From: DASUWK01 sp036378435
GTDB lineage: Bacteria > Chloroflexota > Dormibacteria > Dormibacterales > Dormibacteraceae
NCBI GenBank assembly: GCA_036378435.1
Contig: DASUWK010000005.1
Location: 1 to 47,277, forward strand
Direction: 5' to 3'
Length of the DNA stretch: 47,277 bases
Part shown: positions 14,674 through 23,177 of the stretch, in pieces
Numbering within the stretch: the first letter of the stretch is position 1
How the letters are laid out: every line of letters begins with the position of its first letter
Made by a program: the position numbers and the translations under genes
Notes under the pieces: model-generated
Told to the model about the DNA's origin: nothing
Database searches by the model: none
The model's input: only the letters and a program-made list of their open reading frames with translations

Positions 14674-16163
14674 CGACACTTTCCGAGCGGCTGGCGCGAC
14701 GGCGCCGCGAGGAGGAGGGCGGCCGTCCTCTCGAGGTGGTGCCCGACGACGCCGAGCCTCAGGAGCGCCTGGACATCCAGATTCCGGCCGGCCCCCCGCA
14801 GGAGCGGACGGGGCTGGAGACGCTCGCCGACGTGGCCGGCCGCCAGCCGACCAGCGCGGTCCGGGCGCCGGACCCGGCGCTCATCACCATGAAGGGCGAC
14901 ATCCACCAGGAGCTGGTCAACCGCTTCGCCGGCCAGCTCGACCTGAATGACCGCCACGAGGTCCGCCAGACGATCGCCAACCTGGTCGACGAGTTCCTGC
15001 GCAGCGAGGAGCGCGTGATCGGGCCGCGCGAGCGCGACACCCTGATCGACTCGCTCCTCGACGATGTGCTCGGGCTCGGCCCCCTCGAGACCCTGCTGCG
15101 CGATCCAGGGATCAACGAGGTGATGATCAACAACTACAAGAAGGTCTACATCGAGCTCTCGAGCGGCGAGATCATCGATTCCCCTGTCGTGTTCGAGTCC
15201 GAGCGGCAGCTCCGGCAGGTGATCGACCGCATCGTGAGCCGGATGGGGCGCCGGGTCGACGAGAGCCAGCCGATGGTCGACGCCCGGCTGCCGGACGGCT
15301 CCCGTGTGAACGTCGTGCTTCCGCCGGTCGTCACCAAGGGCGCCACGATGTCGATCCGCAAGTTCGTGCACCAGCGCCTGAGCGTGGACGACATGCTCAG
15401 GTCCAAGAGCGCGACTCAGTCGATCATGGATTACATCGCCGCCGCGGTGAAGACGCGCCTGACGATCATCGTGTCCGGCGGCACATCCTCCGGCAAGACC
15501 ACGCTGCTGAACTCGATCTCCTCGTTCATCCCGGCCGACGAGCGCATCGTCACCATCGAAGAGGCCGCTGAGCTGCAGCTGGGCCAGGAGAACGTGATCG
15601 GCATGGAGCACCGGCCGCCGAACATGGAGGGCCTCGGCGAGATCAGCATCCGCGAGCTGGTGCGCAACGCACTGAGAATGCGGCCGGACCGCGTGATCGT
15701 CGGCGAGACTCGCGGCCCTGAGGCCATCGACATGCTCCAGGCGATGAACACCGGACACGAGGGCTCTCTGAGCACCATCCACTCCAACAGCCCGGTCGAC
15801 GTGGTGAGCCGTCTCGAGACGCTGATCCTGATGGGCGGCGTCGAGCTGCCACAGAAGGCGATCACCAAGCAGATCGCGTCGGCGCTGGACATCATCGTCC
15901 AGGTCGAGCGCGTTCGTGGCGGGGCTCGGCGGATCGTCAGCGTCACCGAGGTCCTGGGCCAGGACGAGCGCGACGAGATCCGTTTCCAGGAGATCTTCAC
16001 CTACCGCCAGGTGGGCGTGAACGACGAGGGCGCGACGCGTGGCTACCACACCGCGACCGGAGTTCAGTCCGCGTTCCTCGAGCACTTCGCGACGCGTGGC
16101 GCCAAGCTCGACGAGTCGATCTTCCAGCCCACGCCGGAACCCCCTTGGGAGGACCTGTACTGA
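14670..16163 (+). CDS. cpaF: Tad/Flp pilus ATPase CpaF (TadA), first copy
   Basis: CpaF is the secretion ATPase that powers the Tad machine. The 497-residue protein has a long charged N-terminal extension (about 1-75), the CpaF N-domain (IGPRERDTLIDSLLDDVLGLGPLETLL, about 115-142) and the VDARLPDGSRVN motif. The ATPase core has Walker A SGGTSSGKTT with Lys276, the Asp box IVTIEEAAELQL, Walker B RPDRVIVGETRG and the His box NTGHEGSLSTIHSN. Its ATG overlaps the HEAT gene (ATGA) and its stop touches tadB. A second, shorter CpaF lies at the end of the cluster. Confidence 0.94.
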   Translation: MTTLSERLARRRREEEGGRPLEVVPDDAEPQERLDIQIPAGPPQERTGLETLADVAGRQPTSAVRAPDPALITMKGDIHQELVNRFAGQLDLNDRHEVRQTIANLVDEFLRSEERVIGPRERDTLIDSLLDDVLGLGPLETLLRDPGINEVMINNYKKVYIELSSGEIIDSPVVFESERQLRQVIDRIVSRMGRRVDESQPMVDARLPDGSRVNVVLPPVVTKGATMSIRKFVHQRLSVDDMLRSKSATQSIMDYIAAAVKTRLTIIVSGGTSSGKTTLLNSISSFIPADERIVTIEEAAELQLGQENVIGMEHRPPNMEGLGEISIRELVRNALRMRPDRVIVGETRGPEAIDMLQAMNTGHEGSLSTIHSNSPVDVVSRLETLILMGGVELPQKAITKQIASALDIIVQVERVRGGARRIVSVTEVLGQDERDEIRFQEIFTYRQVGVNDEGATRGYHTATGVQSAFLEHFATRGAKLDESIFQPTPEPPWEDLY

Positions 16164-17143
16164 TGAGCACGACCCTGTACATCGGGATCGCGGTGGCGCT
16201 GGCGGCCGCCGTCGCGGCGTTCCTGATCGGCACCAACATTCCGGGCATCGTCGCGTGGACTCGCCAGCGCGGCAAGACAGCCGCCACCGAGGACGAGGCA
16301 ATTGCCCCGACCGCCTTGCTGAGCAGCCTGACGCGACCCTTCGAGGGTCTCGCCGCGCGCCAGCAGCAGCGGGCCGCAATGTCGGGCTCGCCGACGCTGT
16401 CCGAAGAGCTGAGCCGGGCCGGACTCAAGATCAAGGGTCCCGAGTGGCTGGGCATCCAGGCGGTGGTCGCGCTGCTCATCGGGGCGATCTGCCTCCTGCG
16501 CTTCGGCATCCCGCCGCCCGGGTTCCTCATCGCGATCATCGGAGCGGTGCTCGGCTGGTTCGGGCCTCGCCTCTACCTCGCCTACAAGCGCCGGCAGCGG
16601 CTCGGTCTCTTCAACGAGCAGCTCGTCGACACGATCAACCTGCTCGCCAGCTCCCTCAAGGCCGGCCATTCGCTGCCCCAGGCGATGGACATGGTGGCCA
16701 CCACGGGCCTGCCCCCGATCTCAGAAGAGTTCGCACGCGTGATGCACGAGCTGGACGTCGGCAGCCCGCTGGACACGGCGCTCGAGAAGATGGTGCGCCG
16801 GATCCGCAGCGAGGACATGGAGATCATCGCCACCGCGGCGATCATCCATCACCACGCCGGCGGCAACCTCGCCGCGACGCTGGAGTCGATCTCCGAGACC
16901 ATCCGCGACCGCATCCGCGTCCGCGGTGAGATCAGCGCCATGACGGCGCAGGCGCGAGCCTCGGCACTCTTCATCACTTTGTTGCCGGTCGCGCTGTTCG
17001 TTCTGATCCTATTTCTCGATCGCGGGTACTTTGACGCGCTGTTCAGCTCCGGCTTGTACGGGCTGCTCGCGATCGGTTACTGCGTGGTCTCGATCTTGAT
17101 CGGCAACTACATCATCCGGCGCATCGTGAACGTGGAGGTCTGA
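16163..17143 (+). CDS. tadB: Tad platform protein TadB (T2SSF domain)
   Basis: TadB is one of two inner-membrane platform proteins on which CpaF acts. The 326-residue protein has an N-terminal membrane helix (about 4-24), a helix pair near 104-141 and two C-terminal helices (about 272-318). The T2SSF domain lies between (about 155-285), with LVDTINLLASSLKAGHSLPQAMD and the matching IIHHHAGGNLAATLESI segment. The ATG at 16163 overlaps the cpaF stop (TGATG) with GGGAGG just upstream. An in-frame TTG at 16145 would add six residues and is less likely. Confidence 0.9.
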   Translation: MSTTLYIGIAVALAAAVAAFLIGTNIPGIVAWTRQRGKTAATEDEAIAPTALLSSLTRPFEGLAARQQQRAAMSGSPTLSEELSRAGLKIKGPEWLGIQAVVALLIGAICLLRFGIPPPGFLIAIIGAVLGWFGPRLYLAYKRRQRLGLFNEQLVDTINLLASSLKAGHSLPQAMDMVATTGLPPISEEFARVMHELDVGSPLDTALEKMVRRIRSEDMEIIATAAIIHHHAGGNLAATLESISETIRDRIRVRGEISAMTAQARASALFITLLPVALFVLILFLDRGYFDALFSSGLYGLLAIGYCVVSILIGNYIIRRIVNVEV

Positions 17144-17145
17144 CG

Positions 17146-18129
17146 GTGTCTTTCCTGGCCCTGCAGCTGAGCCACCCGCCGACCTGGACCTTCGTTCCGA
17201 TCGCCGTCTTCATCGGCGTGGTCGGCGCGATCGGGGTTTACCTGGTCGCGCGGGCTTTCGTCCCGGCCGACTTCATCGACGACGTGGAGCTGGTCGAGGG
17301 CCGCATCCGCGCCTACCGGGGCTCGGAGGCGATCACGCCAGAAGAGCTCGAGATGCAGCTGCCCTTCGTGGACCGCGTGGTGCGGCCTGCCCTCGCCCGC
17401 CTGGCGGAGGCTGTCACCCGGCGCACGCCGCAGGCTGCGCGAGAGGACCTGGAGCGCCAGCTGAGCTTCCTCGGTCACCCGCTCGGGCTGGCGGCCGGCG
17501 ACCTCATCGCCCTGCGGTACGTCCTCGGCTTCGTCCTGCTCTACGCGGGCGTCGGGCTGGCCTTCCTCTTCACCGGGGCCAACGTCCTGGCGATCCTGCT
17601 GTTTGCCGTCATCGGTGCGGTGGTGGGCTTCTTCTTCCCGATCCTGGTGCTGCGGCAGATGGCGCGCACGCGCCGCCGCCTGATTGAGAAGCAGCTGCCG
17701 ACCGCGCTCGACCTGCTCAGCGTTTCCGTGGAGGCCGGGCTTTCCTTCGACGTCTCGTTGCAGCACGTGGCCGACCAGATGACCAACGAGATCGGCCAGG
17801 AGTTCAAGAAGGCGATCGAGGAGACCAGGCTCGGTCGCCCTCGCAACGAGGCGCTCGAAGAGATCGCGCGCCGCGCCGAGGTGTCGGACCTCCAGAGCTT
17901 CGTCCAGGCGATCATCCAGTCGCAGCAGCTCGGCACCCCGATTGGGCAGATCCTGCGCCAGCAGTCTGCCGAGCTTCGGCGGCGCCGCCTGCAGCGCGCC
18001 CGCGAGCGCGGCGCTCGCGCCACCTTGAAGATGCTGCTGCCGATGGCGGGCTGCATCTTCCCCACGATCTGGGTCATCCTCTTGGCCCCGGCTCTGCTCG
18101 TGGTCCTGAAGACCTGCGGCGGCGCCTAG
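17146..18129 (+). CDS. tadC: Tad platform protein TadC (T2SSF domain)
   Basis: TadC is the second platform protein and pairs with TadB. The 327-residue protein has membrane helices at about 16-38, 122-170 and 298-322. The T2SSF core LPTALDLLSVSVEAGLSFDVSLQHV is at about 185-209, and LQSFVQAIIQSQQLGTPIGQILRQQS follows at about 246-271. The GTG start has GGAGG at 17134-17138, seven nt upstream. It lies 2 nt after tadB, in the usual tadB-tadC order. Confidence 0.9.
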   Translation: MSFLALQLSHPPTWTFVPIAVFIGVVGAIGVYLVARAFVPADFIDDVELVEGRIRAYRGSEAITPEELEMQLPFVDRVVRPALARLAEAVTRRTPQAAREDLERQLSFLGHPLGLAAGDLIALRYVLGFVLLYAGVGLAFLFTGANVLAILLFAVIGAVVGFFFPILVLRQMARTRRRLIEKQLPTALDLLSVSVEAGLSFDVSLQHVADQMTNEIGQEFKKAIEETRLGRPRNEALEEIARRAEVSDLQSFVQAIIQSQQLGTPIGQILRQQSAELRRRRLQRARERGARATLKMLLPMAGCIFPTIWVILLAPALLVVLKTCGGA

Positions 18130-18139
18130 GAAGTCAGAA

Positions 18140-18658
18140 GTGTGGAAAAGGGGGTCGGTGAGTCAGCGCGGTCAGGCTCTGACCGAGCTCGCCCTCCTTT
18201 CGATCGTCTTGATCTTCATCCTGCTGGGCGCCGACGACTTCGCTCGGCTCTATCAGCAGAACACCGCGCTGCAGGAGGCCGCCCGCGAAGGCGCGCGGCA
18301 CGCCGCCTTCTACAGCAGCGGCACGAACACCAATCCCTACCTCAACAACTCGGCGTCGATCGTCTCGGTCGTGAACACAGTGCTGACCGGTGCCGGCTTG
18401 GTCGGCCCCGTCACCTGGCAGGGCAGCAGTCAGTGTCCGGCGAACGCAGGCGCGGCTCCGAACAGCGTCAACCAGGTGTACGTCTACGGATGCATCCCGA
18501 CGGCCGCCGCGAGCTGCCCGGGCGCCCCCGCGGGCTCAGGTCAGGACGTCGACATCGCGGTCCTGATGCGCTTCAACCTTGTCGTCCAGAGCAACCTGTT
18601 CTTCGGTCCGGCGTTCCCGATGGTCGGCGACGCTCATTTCCGGGTGCAGGGATGTTGA
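18140..18658 (+). CDS. tadE: TadE-family pseudopilin, first copy
   Basis: TadE proteins are pseudopilin-like subunits with one hydrophobic N-terminal helix. The 172-residue protein starts with RGQALTELALLSIVLIFILLGADDFARLYQQNTALQEAAREGARHAA, a clear TadE signature (about residues 10-56). The GLU after the Gln-Ala-Leu-Thr run would be the pilin-like +5 glutamate. The remaining outside part contains four to five cysteines. The GTG at 18140 has AGGAAG six nt upstream; a GTG at 18158 is the alternative. It overlaps the second TadE gene by 7 nt. Confidence 0.87.
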   Translation: MWKRGSVSQRGQALTELALLSIVLIFILLGADDFARLYQQNTALQEAAREGARHAAFYSSGTNTNPYLNNSASIVSVVNTVLTGAGLVGPVTWQGSSQCPANAGAAPNSVNQVYVYGCIPTAAASCPGAPAGSGQDVDIAVLMRFNLVVQSNLFFGPAFPMVGDAHFRVQGC

Positions 18659-19296
18659 CGCGACTCAAGCGGTTCACGAAGAGTCAGCGGTCTCAGGCGA
18701 TGCCTGAATTCGCGCTTGTCGCCCCGATCCTGTTCTTCATCATCTTCGGGATCTTCGACTTCGGTCGTGGCGTCTACTTCTACGTGTCGAGCCAGCAAGC
18801 AGCCAATGAGGCGGCGCGGGTGGCGATACAGGGCGAGCCCTTCCTCGGCGCCGCGCCTTACCAGCCGCCCACCACGGGCGCTTCCTTGCAGGCGGCGATC
18901 AAGGACACGGGAGGAGTCAGCCTCGCAGCAGCGCCGTCGTCGGAGTGCACCAACGGCCTGATCAACGCGACCGGCGATCTCTACGCTACGAACACCATTC
19001 CCAACAACAGCGGCTGGATCTTTCTCAGCGATCCCGAGACGCCGAATCCCAGCACGACGCAGCCCTGGACGGAGGTGACCACCGGGGCGCCCAACGCCCC
19101 GGGTGGCGACGCCCCGGTGGCGCCAGATTCGAAGAGCACCTGCCAGCTCGGCGTCGTGCCCGCTTCAGGGAATCAGCCCTTGCAGGCGACGGTTATCTTC
19201 CACTTCATCCCGGTCACACCTCTGATCGGGAACTTTGTCAACAGCGGAAAGGGGATTGAACTGGTGGCCTACAGTGTTTATCGCACCGAGTACTAG
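18652..19296 (+). CDS. TadE-family pseudopilin, second copy
   Basis: This 214-residue protein has a basic N-terminus, then SQAMPEFALVAPILFFIIFGIFDFGRGVYFYVSSQQAANEAARVA (about residues 15-60), again the TadE helix with its conserved Glu. The rest is an exported Thr/Pro/Asn-rich region with two cysteines and the terminal GIELVAYSVYRTEY. The ATG at 18652 overlaps the first TadE gene by 7 nt; TTG at 18655 is also possible. Two TadE-like proteins plus TadG are typical minor pseudopilins. No separate Flp pilin gene was found. Confidence 0.85.
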   Translation: MLTRLKRFTKSQRSQAMPEFALVAPILFFIIFGIFDFGRGVYFYVSSQQAANEAARVAIQGEPFLGAAPYQPPTTGASLQAAIKDTGGVSLAAAPSSECTNGLINATGDLYATNTIPNNSGWIFLSDPETPNPSTTQPWTEVTTGAPNAPGGDAPVAPDSKSTCQLGVVPASGNQPLQATVIFHFIPVTPLIGNFVNSGKGIELVAYSVYRTEY

Positions 19297-21658
19297 ATCC
19301 CGCGGCCAGCGCGGCCAGGTCATGGTCATCACCGCGTTGATGATCACAGCCATGGTCGGCTTTCTCGGCTTGGCCATCGACGGCGGACGCATCTTCGTCG
19401 AGCGGCGGATCGATCAGAACGCGGTTGACGCCACCGCACTCGGCGCGGCCGACGCGTACTACGGCGCGCTGCAGCACACCCCCCCGTCCAGCACGCCTGT
19501 CGCCGATGCCTTTGCAGCCGGCCTGGCCGAGTTCGCCAAGCAAACCGGTCAGCCCGCAGGTGGCTGGACCACCAACGGCACCATGCCCACCAGCTGCGAT
19601 GTCAACCCGACGAGCGCCAACTATCCGCCTGACCCAACCGTGACTAGTCCGCCGGCCAATGAAGTGCGGTACTCGCAGGGAGGCTTCGCAGTCTTGATCT
19701 CGGTGTGGGCGGCGCCGAACGCCGACATTCCCGGGATCTGTCTGTTCAACGCGTCAGCTGTGCACTCGATATCGATGGTCTTCATCCAAGTCCTCGGCAA
19801 CTTCAGCAGCGCTTCGGTATCCACCACCGCGACTGCGGTGAGCGCGCACGCGTTTCAGCCGCCCGCGCTGCTCGTCCTGGACCCGTTCCCATGCGGCGCC
19901 GGCGGCACGGGCAACCAGGCTCTGAAGATCGACGGGAACCAGGTCCTCACGATCAACGGCATCACCTGGAGCGATGGCAACATCTTCCGCCAGAACGCCA
20001 CAGTGGTCGCGAACGGGGACGTGTTCGACCACTGTGACGCCAGCGTGCCTTTCACGCCGACGCCGCCCAATGTCGGGATCGGCAACGCTCCCACGCTCCC
20101 CGACCCGCTCGCCAACTTCCCCTCTGTCTTCAACGGTGCCAGCGGGTTCTACGCGCCTTACAACGCCAATTCCAACACCGACTCGACCGACGCTGTCGCA
20201 CAGAACACCGTCGAGCTGGAGCCTGGCATCTACAACAACACCAACTCGTTCGGTCAGGGCAGCACCGCAGGGTGCTGGTTCATAGAGCCGGGTATCTATA
20301 CCTGGCCGGGAACACAGTCGCAGGGCTCTTTGATCTTCAACGCGGGCTCAGTGACCATGAGCAACGAGCTGACGTCACCGGATGGCGCCAACCCGGCGAC
20401 TGTGAAGAATCCGCCCTACAGCTCCTTCCCGAACTCCGGCAGCGCGCTCGCCAGCAACGAGATTCCGCAGTTCAACTGGAACGCAGCCGGCGAGACCTGC
20501 CACGGGAAGATTCAGAGCTACGCTGGTGCCGGGTCGCCCAGCGTCTGCGTGGTTCTCGTTTCGTGTGCCGCGACATACTCGTTCCGCTTCACATCGGTGC
20601 GCGCGGAGTGTCTCCCGCACACCAGCGCCGGCGGGGCTTGCGCGGCGGCGAACACGTACTGGCGCGAGAGCGATCTCAGCAGCACCTGCCTCACCGTGAC
20701 CGGCTTCGGCAACCTGAGCAAGGCGCAGTTCGGCATCAGCAACGTCCCCGGCATGGGCAACCCGATCCGCGCGGACGGCCTGGATACGACGTTTGCGTCC
20801 GAGTACCACATCTATGCGTCGAGCTACGGTTGCAACGGGCCGTTCGGTTACGTGACCAAAGCGAACTTCGCGAACGGAACGGGCGCGCAAACCAACGGCG
20901 CTCTGGGCGGATGCCCGTTCCTGCCTGCCGCGGTGCCGGCAACCACGAACAAGCAGACCTTCAACGCGGCCTGCTCGCTCGGCTACACCTTCTCAGACCC
21001 GATCGACCAGAACGCCCTCGGAGCGACCTTCCCCGCGGCGTCTCCTGCGTTCTGCACCATGCCGAACGGGAACAACGCCGCCTGGACTCCGACTCACGGC
21101 TGCCAACCCGTGTACCTCGATCCCAGCAACCCCAACCTCGGCGCCAACGTGCTGACCAACCCCGACACTGCGAACGAGGACTACTGCGCCGAGGGCCCCA
21201 CCGGAGCGACTCCCGGCTCGCTGTGCAGCTCGTTCCCCAACACTGGGGCGTCCGGTGTCACGCCGGGCGCCGCGATGATGTTCTTCCCGGCGACGAGCAC
21301 CTGCATCTTCCAGAACCAAGGCGCCGCAACGGTCTTCGGCAACCTGGCGTGGGACGGCGTTGTCATGTATGCCGCTGCGCCTGGTGTCTGCAGCAGCAAC
21401 GGCGCCCAGATCAACGGCGGCCAGGGCGGGCAGTTCATCGGCGAGGTCTACATGCCGGGGCCGGGCTTGCTGTTGAAGGTCGCGGGTGGTGGCTCGCCCA
21501 TCGATGGAGCCATCGACATCTGGCAGCTCGAAGTGACCGGTAACTCCAACACGACGCTGACCGGCAAGTTCCCGCACACCGTGGTGGTGACGCCCGGCTC
21601 GCTAATAACGTGCACGAGCCCGACCTCACCCACCTCTACATACTGTCCACCAGGATGA
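19274..21658 (+). CDS. tadG: TadG-like protein with a large cysteine-rich exported region
   Basis: Near the N-terminus SRGQRGQVMVITALMITAMVGFLGLAIDGGRIFVERRIDQNAVDATALGAA is the TadG/Tad N-terminal signature: one membrane helix, then a disordered-to-helical segment. The remaining 730 residues are exported and rich in Asn, Thr, Ser and Gly, with about 22 cysteines spread at regular intervals, suggesting many disulfides. No named domain is recognised. TadG proteins sit at the tip or envelope side of the Tad machine; this one is unusually long and could be an adhesin. The GTG at 19274 gives 794 residues. A TTG at 19235 gives 807 and cannot be excluded. Its TGA overlaps the next ATG. Confidence 0.82.
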   Translation: MFIAPSTRSRGQRGQVMVITALMITAMVGFLGLAIDGGRIFVERRIDQNAVDATALGAADAYYGALQHTPPSSTPVADAFAAGLAEFAKQTGQPAGGWTTNGTMPTSCDVNPTSANYPPDPTVTSPPANEVRYSQGGFAVLISVWAAPNADIPGICLFNASAVHSISMVFIQVLGNFSSASVSTTATAVSAHAFQPPALLVLDPFPCGAGGTGNQALKIDGNQVLTINGITWSDGNIFRQNATVVANGDVFDHCDASVPFTPTPPNVGIGNAPTLPDPLANFPSVFNGASGFYAPYNANSNTDSTDAVAQNTVELEPGIYNNTNSFGQGSTAGCWFIEPGIYTWPGTQSQGSLIFNAGSVTMSNELTSPDGANPATVKNPPYSSFPNSGSALASNEIPQFNWNAAGETCHGKIQSYAGAGSPSVCVVLVSCAATYSFRFTSVRAECLPHTSAGGACAAANTYWRESDLSSTCLTVTGFGNLSKAQFGISNVPGMGNPIRADGLDTTFASEYHIYASSYGCNGPFGYVTKANFANGTGAQTNGALGGCPFLPAAVPATTNKQTFNAACSLGYTFSDPIDQNALGATFPAASPAFCTMPNGNNAAWTPTHGCQPVYLDPSNPNLGANVLTNPDTANEDYCAEGPTGATPGSLCSSFPNTGASGVTPGAAMMFFPATSTCIFQNQGAATVFGNLAWDGVVMYAAAPGVCSSNGAQINGGQGGQFIGEVYMPGPGLLLKVAGGGSPIDGAIDIWQLEVTGNSNTTLTGKFPHTVVVTPGSLITCTSPTSPTSTYCPPG

Positions 21659-21978
21659 GAAAGACCCTCGGCGCCTGGCTGCGCCGCTTCGGATACTCGC
21701 TGATACATCTCGCCCACCGGGTCGACCCGGTCAAGGGCCCATTCGAATGCCCGCGCTGCGGCGGCCAGGGCAGCATCCTCGTGCGTTCCGCAACAGAAGA
21801 GAGCGGATTCGTCCGCCAGACGTGCGCCTTCTGCAAGGGCCGTGGATCTGTCATGGACCGGCGGTCCGGAGTCGACAGGCGCCGCGCGGGACAGGCGCAA
21901 TCGGAACAGCAGCAGACAGAACAACCGGCCCCAGCACCGGCTCCGGCCGCCACATCACAAAGTGACGCAGGTGAATAG
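21655..21978 (+). CDS. Small DnaJ-type zinc-finger protein in the Tad cluster
   Basis: The ATG at 21655 overlaps the tadG stop (ATGA) and gives 107 residues. Two CxxCxGxG motifs (CPRCGGQG and CAFCKGRG, about residues 32-62) form one DnaJ-like zinc-binding pair. The tail is Gln/Pro/Ala-rich and disordered. No J domain or membrane segment is present. In DnaJ such fingers bind unfolded protein and have thiol-exchange activity. Next to a TadG with many cysteines, a role in handling that substrate before export is an attractive guess, but only context supports it. Confidence 0.75.
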   Translation: MRKTLGAWLRRFGYSLIHLAHRVDPVKGPFECPRCGGQGSILVRSATEESGFVRQTCAFCKGRGSVMDRRSGVDRRRAGQAQSEQQQTEQPAPAPAPAATSQSDAGE

Positions 21979-21980
21979 CA

Positions 21981-23108
21981 ATGGCAGTTAGCGAATCGTC
22001 CATGGTCCGCCCCGCGCTGAGCCCCGAGTTCCTCGAGGTTCTCGGTCCCATCGCCCCGCTGGTCTCCAGACCGGACATCAGCGAGGTCATGGTCATGAAC
22101 GACCGCGACGTCTACATCGAGGTCAACGGCGTGGTCGAGCTGACCGACATCAAGTTCCCCAACGAGGGCGAGCTGCTGAAGACGATCGAGGCGATCGTGC
22201 ACAGCGTCGGCCGAGAGGTCGGCCCGGACAGCCCGCTCTGCGACGCCCGCCTGCCGGACGGCTCCCGCGTGCACGCCGCCGTGCGGCCCGTCGCGGTGGA
22301 CGGCCCGATGCTCACGATCCGCAAGTTCATCGAAGGACCGGATCAACCGGAGACGATCGTGCGCATCGGCACAGCGTCGGTCGAGGCGCTGGCCTACATG
22401 CGGCTGGCGGTCGAGGCGAAGGCCAACATCGTCATCACCGGCGGCACGGCCGTCGGCAAGACCACCCTGCTCAACGTGGTCTCAGGGTTCATCCCCGAGG
22501 GCGAGCGCATCGTGACCATCGAGGACGCGGCCGAGCTCCGGCTCCACCAGCGGCACGTCGGCCGCCTGGAGACGATGACGTCGACGATGACCGAGAGGAA
22601 GCCCGTCACCATCCGCGACCTCGTCATCACCTCGCTGCGCATGCGCCCCGACCGCATCGTTGTCGGTGAGTGCCGTGGTGCCGAAGCGCTCGACATGATG
22701 CAGGCGATGAACACCGGTCACGAGGGCTCGCTGACGACGATCCACGCGAACTCGCCGCGCGACGCGCTGAGCCGTATCGAGAACATGGTGCTGATGGCCG
22801 GCTACGACATCCCGGTCAAGGCGATCCGCCAGCAGATGGCCGCCGCCTTCGATGTCTTCATCCACCTCGACCGGATGCGGGACGGCACCCGCAAGGTCGT
22901 CCAGGTGGTGGAGATCACCGGCATGGAAGGCGAGGTCGTGTCGATGCAGGACATCTTCCGGTACGAGTTCCACGGCTACGACGAGAACGGCATGGTGCGC
23001 GGCCGCATCGCCCCGACCCAGGTTCGCTCGAAGGTCGTCGACGAGGCCCGGAACTCCGGCGTCGACATCCCGGTCGAGCTGCTGAAGCTCTACCCGCCGC
23101 CGCGCTGA
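21981..23108 (+). CDS. Tad/Flp ATPase CpaF, second copy (short form)
   Basis: This 375-residue CpaF paralogue lacks the long N-terminal extension of the first copy. It keeps the N-domain (PDISEVMVMNDRDVYIEVNG), the CDARLPDGSRVHAA motif, Walker A TGGTAVGKTT with Lys160, the Asp box IVTIEDAAELRL, Walker B RPDRIVVGECRG and the His box NTGHEGSLTTIHAN. The catalytic parts are all intact. Two CpaF-type ATPases in one cluster could mean separate extension and retraction motors, or two assemblies sharing a platform. It lies 2 nt after the zinc-finger gene and is the last gene of the cluster. Confidence 0.93.
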   Translation: MAVSESSMVRPALSPEFLEVLGPIAPLVSRPDISEVMVMNDRDVYIEVNGVVELTDIKFPNEGELLKTIEAIVHSVGREVGPDSPLCDARLPDGSRVHAAVRPVAVDGPMLTIRKFIEGPDQPETIVRIGTASVEALAYMRLAVEAKANIVITGGTAVGKTTLLNVVSGFIPEGERIVTIEDAAELRLHQRHVGRLETMTSTMTERKPVTIRDLVITSLRMRPDRIVVGECRGAEALDMMQAMNTGHEGSLTTIHANSPRDALSRIENMVLMAGYDIPVKAIRQQMAAAFDVFIHLDRMRDGTRKVVQVVEITGMEGEVVSMQDIFRYEFHGYDENGMVRGRIAPTQVRSKVVDEARNSGVDIPVELLKLYPPPR

Positions 23109-23116
23109 CGATCCGC

Positions 23117-23122
23117 TAAACT
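23117..23122 (+). promoter_or_regulatory. pyrB: Possible -10 box (TAAACT) for the pyr operon
   Basis: TAAACT fits TANNNT and would start transcription near 23129. This is just after the left arm of the long hairpin (23121-23132) and before the PyrR loop (23133-23169). No -35 is seen. If real, operon-specific transcripts would carry only the PyrR loop, while read-through from the Tad cluster would carry the full hairpin. Confidence 0.25.
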
Positions 23123-23170
23123 TCCTTCCCGGTTCCTTTAAGTCCGGTCCCAGCGAGGCCGGGAAGGAGG
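23121..23170 (+). promoter_or_regulatory. PyrR-binding RNA loop / Shine-Dalgarno-sequestering attenuator of the pyr operon
   Basis: The PyrR binding-loop pattern is visible in 23133-23169. The lower stem is TTCCTT (23133-23138) with AAGGAG (23164-23169). The upper stem is CCGGTC (23144-23149) with GGCCGG (23157-23162), closing a loop that contains CAGCGA, which fits the known CNGNGA loop. The lower stem contains the pyrB Shine-Dalgarno AAGGAGG. A competing 12-bp stem pairs 23121-23132 with 23159-23170 and is followed by TTTTTT, like an intrinsic terminator; it buries the same site. Binding of PyrR with UMP would thus repress translation, as known for mycobacterial pyr leaders. Confidence 0.82.
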
Positions 23171-23177
23171 TTTTTTC

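Noticed and set aside
14361..16379. A 672-codon minus-strand open frame opposite cpaF
   Set aside because: It mirrors the strongly conserved CpaF frame and has no recognisable domain; a GC-bias shadow.
18142..18651. The second TadE gene read as a longer protein starting at 18142
   Set aside because: The extra 170 residues are the first TadE gene read out of frame (Arg-rich); the TadE signature begins only after 18652.
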